Shown here piece after piece: positions 61,586-64,000 of a stretch of 64,000 nt of DNA (its first letter is position 1; each line of letters opens with the position of its first letter). Under the pieces are notes generated by a model. The model was not told where the DNA came from. It made no database searches and worked only from the letters and a program-made list of their open reading frames with translations. The stretch is taken from assembly GCA_905200945.1 (NCBI GenBank), contig CAJKMG010000010.1:1-64000 (forward strand), written 5' to 3'. Source of the DNA: an uncultured Akkermansia sp. (lineage in GTDB: Bacteria; Verrucomicrobiota; Verrucomicrobiia; Verrucomicrobiales; Akkermansiaceae). A program made the position numbers and the translations under genes.

Positions 61586-61618
61586 AACCCCGTTTCCTTT
61601 CCGGAAAACGGGGTTTTT
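61586..61618 (+). terminator. Terminator of rpmE2
   Basis: AACCCCGTTT pairs with AAACGGGGTT, followed by a run of T. Confidence 0.88.
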
Positions 61619-61669
61619 ATTTGCAGGCTTTCCTTGATCTCTTTTTCCTGATTCACTCGCAGCAGCACC

Positions 61670-62635
61670 ATGTTGACACCGGACCATTTTGACAGCCAGT
61701 CCGCGGAACTCCTGCGCTCCGGCCGCCCCGTCCTTGCCGGAATCAGCGGGGGGAGGGACTCCATGGCTTTGCTTTCCCTGCTGTCCGGCATGCCGGGCTG
61801 CAATCTGGTCGCATGTCATGTAAATCACCAGCTGCGTCCGGAAGCGGAGGAAGAGGAAACGTTTGTACTTCATTACGCAGCTTCCCTGGGTATTCCCTGT
61901 GTCCGGGAACGCGTTAATGTCCGCAATATGGCCTATACCCGCGGAATAGCCATTGAAGAAGCGGCCAGGGAAGCCAGGCAGGCCTCGTTTCTGAAATGGG
62001 CCGCCGGTTATCCGGGGGCTCTCGTGGCTCTGGCCCACCACCGGAACGACCAGCAGGAAACGGCCCTTCTTCACCTCTGCCGCGGAGCCTCCGGCATTCA
62101 CGGCATGTTCCCCGTCTCCACCTGGGCCAACGGATTGACTGTCGTACGCCCCATGCTGGATTTTTCCCGGGAGGATATCACCTCCTATCTGGAGCATCGC
62201 CATATTCCATGGAGGGAAGATTCCAGCAACCAGTCTGCCGAATATACCAGGAACGCCCTGCGCCATGAGATTATTCCCAGATTAAACGCACTGTTCCAGA
62301 GGGACACCAGCCTCCCCTTTTCACGTGCCTGCCGTCTGGAAAATCAAATCCGCACGGCGCTTTCCCAAGCGCTGGACTCCATGAACCTGACAGATCCCCA
62401 GGGGCGCCTATTCCTGCCGAAAATCAACCTGCTTCCTGAGGAACTGAGACAATGCGCCGTGCATGATTACCTGCTCCGGCAGCATGTTCCGAACCTGACG
62501 GAAGACGCCGTACTCCGGGTAATAAATATCCTGAATACAGACGGCCCTTCCCGTACTTCCCTGCCCGGCGGGAAACTGGCCGTGCGCAAGGAAAAGCGCC
62601 TGCTGATCATGGACACGCCGCCCCCCGGTCAGTAA
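61670..62635 (+). CDS. tilS: tRNA(Ile)-lysidine synthase
   Basis: TilS puts lysine on C34 of tRNA-Ile(CAU) so it reads AUA. The PP-loop ATP site is AGISGGRDSMALL (about 23-35). Further family motifs are CHVNHQLRPEAEEE and ALAHHRNDQQETALLHLCRG and the VVRPMLDFSREDITSYL segment. The length is 321, a short form without the full C-terminal domain of longer TilS. Its stop overlaps that of the convergent pta by seven bases. Confidence 0.92.
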   Translation: MLTPDHFDSQSAELLRSGRPVLAGISGGRDSMALLSLLSGMPGCNLVACHVNHQLRPEAEEEETFVLHYAASLGIPCVRERVNVRNMAYTRGIAIEEAAREARQASFLKWAAGYPGALVALAHHRNDQQETALLHLCRGASGIHGMFPVSTWANGLTVVRPMLDFSREDITSYLEHRHIPWREDSSNQSAEYTRNALRHEIIPRLNALFQRDTSLPFSRACRLENQIRTALSQALDSMNLTDPQGRLFLPKINLLPEELRQCAVHDYLLRQHVPNLTEDAVLRVINILNTDGPSRTSLPGGKLAVRKEKRLLIMDTPPPGQ

Positions 62636-63720
62636 AGCGGGGCAACTCCCTGCGGATACAGCAGGTGGAATTTAATGGCTTCATTCCCCACCACCAGCGC
62701 AGTACCGAACATCCTGTCTTCATCCGTCAACCGCGGCAACTGAGCAATCGGAAAGAGCAGACCTCCCAGAATAAGGCCATAATTGTATACGGACGGCATC
62801 ATGCACAACAGTTTTTTGGAGATATCCGCAGCATCCAGAGTCGGGAAGACCCACACCTCACTTGGCTGAAGCATGGAATTGCGGTGCACGCGCACGCTAT
62901 AGGAATCTGACGACAGAGCGGCATCAATCTGAATTTCACCCTCTACGGAGATTTCATTGTTCAGGCAATCCTTCTGCACCATGCTCTTTGCCAGCGCCGC
63001 AGCGGCCCTGGTACGATCCGCAGCCAGTTCCGGAACGGACCCCGAAGTGGACGCGCTCAACATGGCGACGCGAACGCTTTTACCCAGCATGTGGCGGGCC
63101 ATCTTGGCTGTCTCCACGGCAAAATAGGCCATATTTTCCACCGTGGGTTCAGGGTTAACCCCGGTATCCGCCAGAAAATAGACGCCGCGTCCGCCGAATT
63201 TTTTGGAAAATTCGGGGACGAGCACGATGGAAATGGCAAACAGGGGCTTCGTGGGAACGGGATCCTGCCGGTACTTGTTCACCGCGCGGAAAACGGAAGC
63301 CACCCTTTTCATGTTCCCGGCCACAATGGCATCCGCCTGGCCGTAGAGCACCATCATGGCGGCAAAATGAACCGGTTCGGAAACAATTTCACGGGTGTTT
63401 ATAGGCAACCCGTTGCCGAACATCTGCTCCGCCCGTTCATAACGGTCGCAGAACATCTGAAGATCCGAGCTTTTTTCCGGTTCAATGACACGGATGAATT
63501 TCAGGGAAATTCCGTTCATTTCCGCCATTCTCATGATGACCTCCCTCCTCCCCAGCAGGATGGGCGCGCCAGCCTGCTCCTCCACAAAACGCTGGGACAC
63601 GCGCAGCACGCGAACATCCTCCCCTTCCGGAAAAACAATGCGCTTGGGGTGGCGCTTCAGGTTATCCAGGAGCGGCCCTGTAAAATCATTCAGCGGGGAA
63701 AAGCCTTGCCAGTCACTCAT
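62629..63720 (-). CDS. pta: Phosphate acetyltransferase
   Basis: Pta interconverts acetyl-CoA and acetyl phosphate. The 363-residue protein has KRIVFPEGEDVRVLRVSQRF at the start, ADAIVAGNMKRVASVFRA, TGVNPEPTVENMAYFAVETAKM and VAMLSASTSGSVPE for the PTA/PTB domain. It lacks the N-terminal regulatory domain of long Pta forms. An acetate kinase gene is not in the window. A butyryltransferase role cannot be ruled out from sequence alone. Confidence 0.88.
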   Translation of the reverse strand: MSDWQGFSPLNDFTGPLLDNLKRHPKRIVFPEGEDVRVLRVSQRFVEEQAGAPILLGRREVIMRMAEMNGISLKFIRVIEPEKSSDLQMFCDRYERAEQMFGNGLPINTREIVSEPVHFAAMMVLYGQADAIVAGNMKRVASVFRAVNKYRQDPVPTKPLFAISIVLVPEFSKKFGGRGVYFLADTGVNPEPTVENMAYFAVETAKMARHMLGKSVRVAMLSASTSGSVPELAADRTRAAAALAKSMVQKDCLNNEISVEGEIQIDAALSSDSYSVRVHRNSMLQPSEVWVFPTLDAADISKKLLCMMPSVYNYGLILGGLLFPIAQLPRLTDEDRMFGTALVVGNEAIKFHLLYPQGVAPLY

Positions 63721-63864
63721 ATGTCACGTGTCCTATTTAATGCGACTCTAAAAAATCCTGTCCATAAAATCAACTCATAAAGTCAAAGGAGGCAAATAAT
63801 GAACAAAGACATCCCTCCGGGTTGAACCGTCCTCTCCGTCATGCTAGCATGGGCATTCCTCTTC

Positions 63865-64000
63865 ATGTACTGCGATTACCATACCCATACCCCCCTGTGC
63901 CTGCACGCCTCCGGAACCCCGCAGGAATATGTGCAGGCTGCCATCCGCGCCGGGCTCCGGGAATACGGCATTTCAGACCATGCCCCGATGCCCGGGGAAC
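63865..64000 (+). CDS. PHP-domain phosphatase, 3' end outside window (HisK-like)
   Basis: ATG 63865 opens MYCDYHTHTPLCLHASG and continues in frame to the window end through REYGISDHAPMPGE. The HTHT metal motif, LREYGISDH and the spacing are typical of PHP-family histidinol phosphatases (HisK). The rest is missing, so a related PHP hydrolase cannot be excluded. If right, it adds another histidine gene to hisH, hisB and hisA in this window. Confidence 0.75.
   Translation, partial: MYCDYHTHTPLCLHASGTPQEYVQAAIRAGLREYGISDHAPMPGE

Noticed and set aside
1..64000. CRISPR arrays, insertion sequences, prophage genes
   Set aside because: No regularly spaced repeats, transposase, integrase or phage genes were seen.

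Overview
The window looks like a chromosomal segment of a Verrucomicrobiota bacterium, most likely an Akkermansia-type gut mucin degrader. This is an inference from gene content, not a database match. The pointers are an exosortase/EpsI pair together with a PEP-CTERM protein, a GH110-type alpha-galactosidase, a secreted zinc protease with an NPCBM-like module, an LptD-type outer-membrane assembly protein (so Gram-negative), a eukaryotic-type HisA and moderately high GC. Many genes start without a Shine-Dalgarno sequence. Coding is dense on both strands. No phage, transposon, CRISPR array or rRNA operon was seen.

Layout. 1-7 kb: a truncated thioredoxin-like protein, a ZIP transporter, a double DUF805 membrane protein, phosphofructokinase, a DacA-like protein with altered catalytic motifs, two small membrane proteins and pdxA. 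7.0-7.7 kb: a frameshifted gene. 7.9-13.1 kb: rpsF, hisH, hisB, a secreted coiled-coil protein, rplY and prs. 13-22 kb: exosortase and EpsI, an alpha/beta hydrolase, a CBM9-like protein joined to a GlcD-type oxidase, lepB, a squalene/phytoene synthase family enzyme and a GH110 enzyme. 21.8-25.3 kb: a minus-strand operon grpE-dnaJ-rsmE-(HAD+FolB fusion). 25.4-28.1 kb: hisA-yggU and two proteins of unknown function. 28.3-32.1 kb: two bactofilins, the second with a zinc ribbon, and a UvrA paralogue. 32.3-34.6 kb: an IdeS/Mac-like cysteine protease with a PEP-CTERM tail and a Sel1-repeat protein. 34.7-37.7 kb: ykgJ-like, argJ, argC and tRNA-Pro(GGG). 38.2-40.4 kb: an amino-acid ABC importer with receptor and permease fused. 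40.5-42.3 kb: two tandem paralogues, one with an amber stop in its signal peptide. 42.7-43.6 kb: a low-GC patch with a P-loop kinase. 43.6-47.3 kb: a TPR protein, two pseudouridine synthases and a nitroreductase. 47.6-54.2 kb: lptD, a metzincin and a toroid glycosidase. 54.3-58.3 kb: mdh, ugd, a beta-barrel protein and a small membrane protein. 58.3-60.1 kb: a low-GC patch with an NlpE-like lipoprotein, a long gene-poor stretch and tRNA-Pro(UGG)/tRNA-Phe. 60.2-64 kb: a membrane protein, rpmE2, tilS, pta and the start of a PHP-family phosphatase.

How the parts fit. The exosortase at 13.2 kb and the PEP-CTERM protease at 32.3 kb are a plausible processing enzyme and substrate. The GH110 enzyme, the metzincin and the protease would act outside the cell on host glycans or proteins. 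Histidine genes (hisH, hisB, hisA, possibly a HisK-like phosphatase) and arginine genes (argC, argJ) are scattered rather than in one operon. The most unusual items are the IdeS-like PEP-CTERM protease, the HAD-FolB fusion, the DacA homologue lacking its SxxK lysine, the zinc-ribbon bactofilin, the amber stop in one secreted paralogue, and a G-tract hairpin near 34.66 kb.
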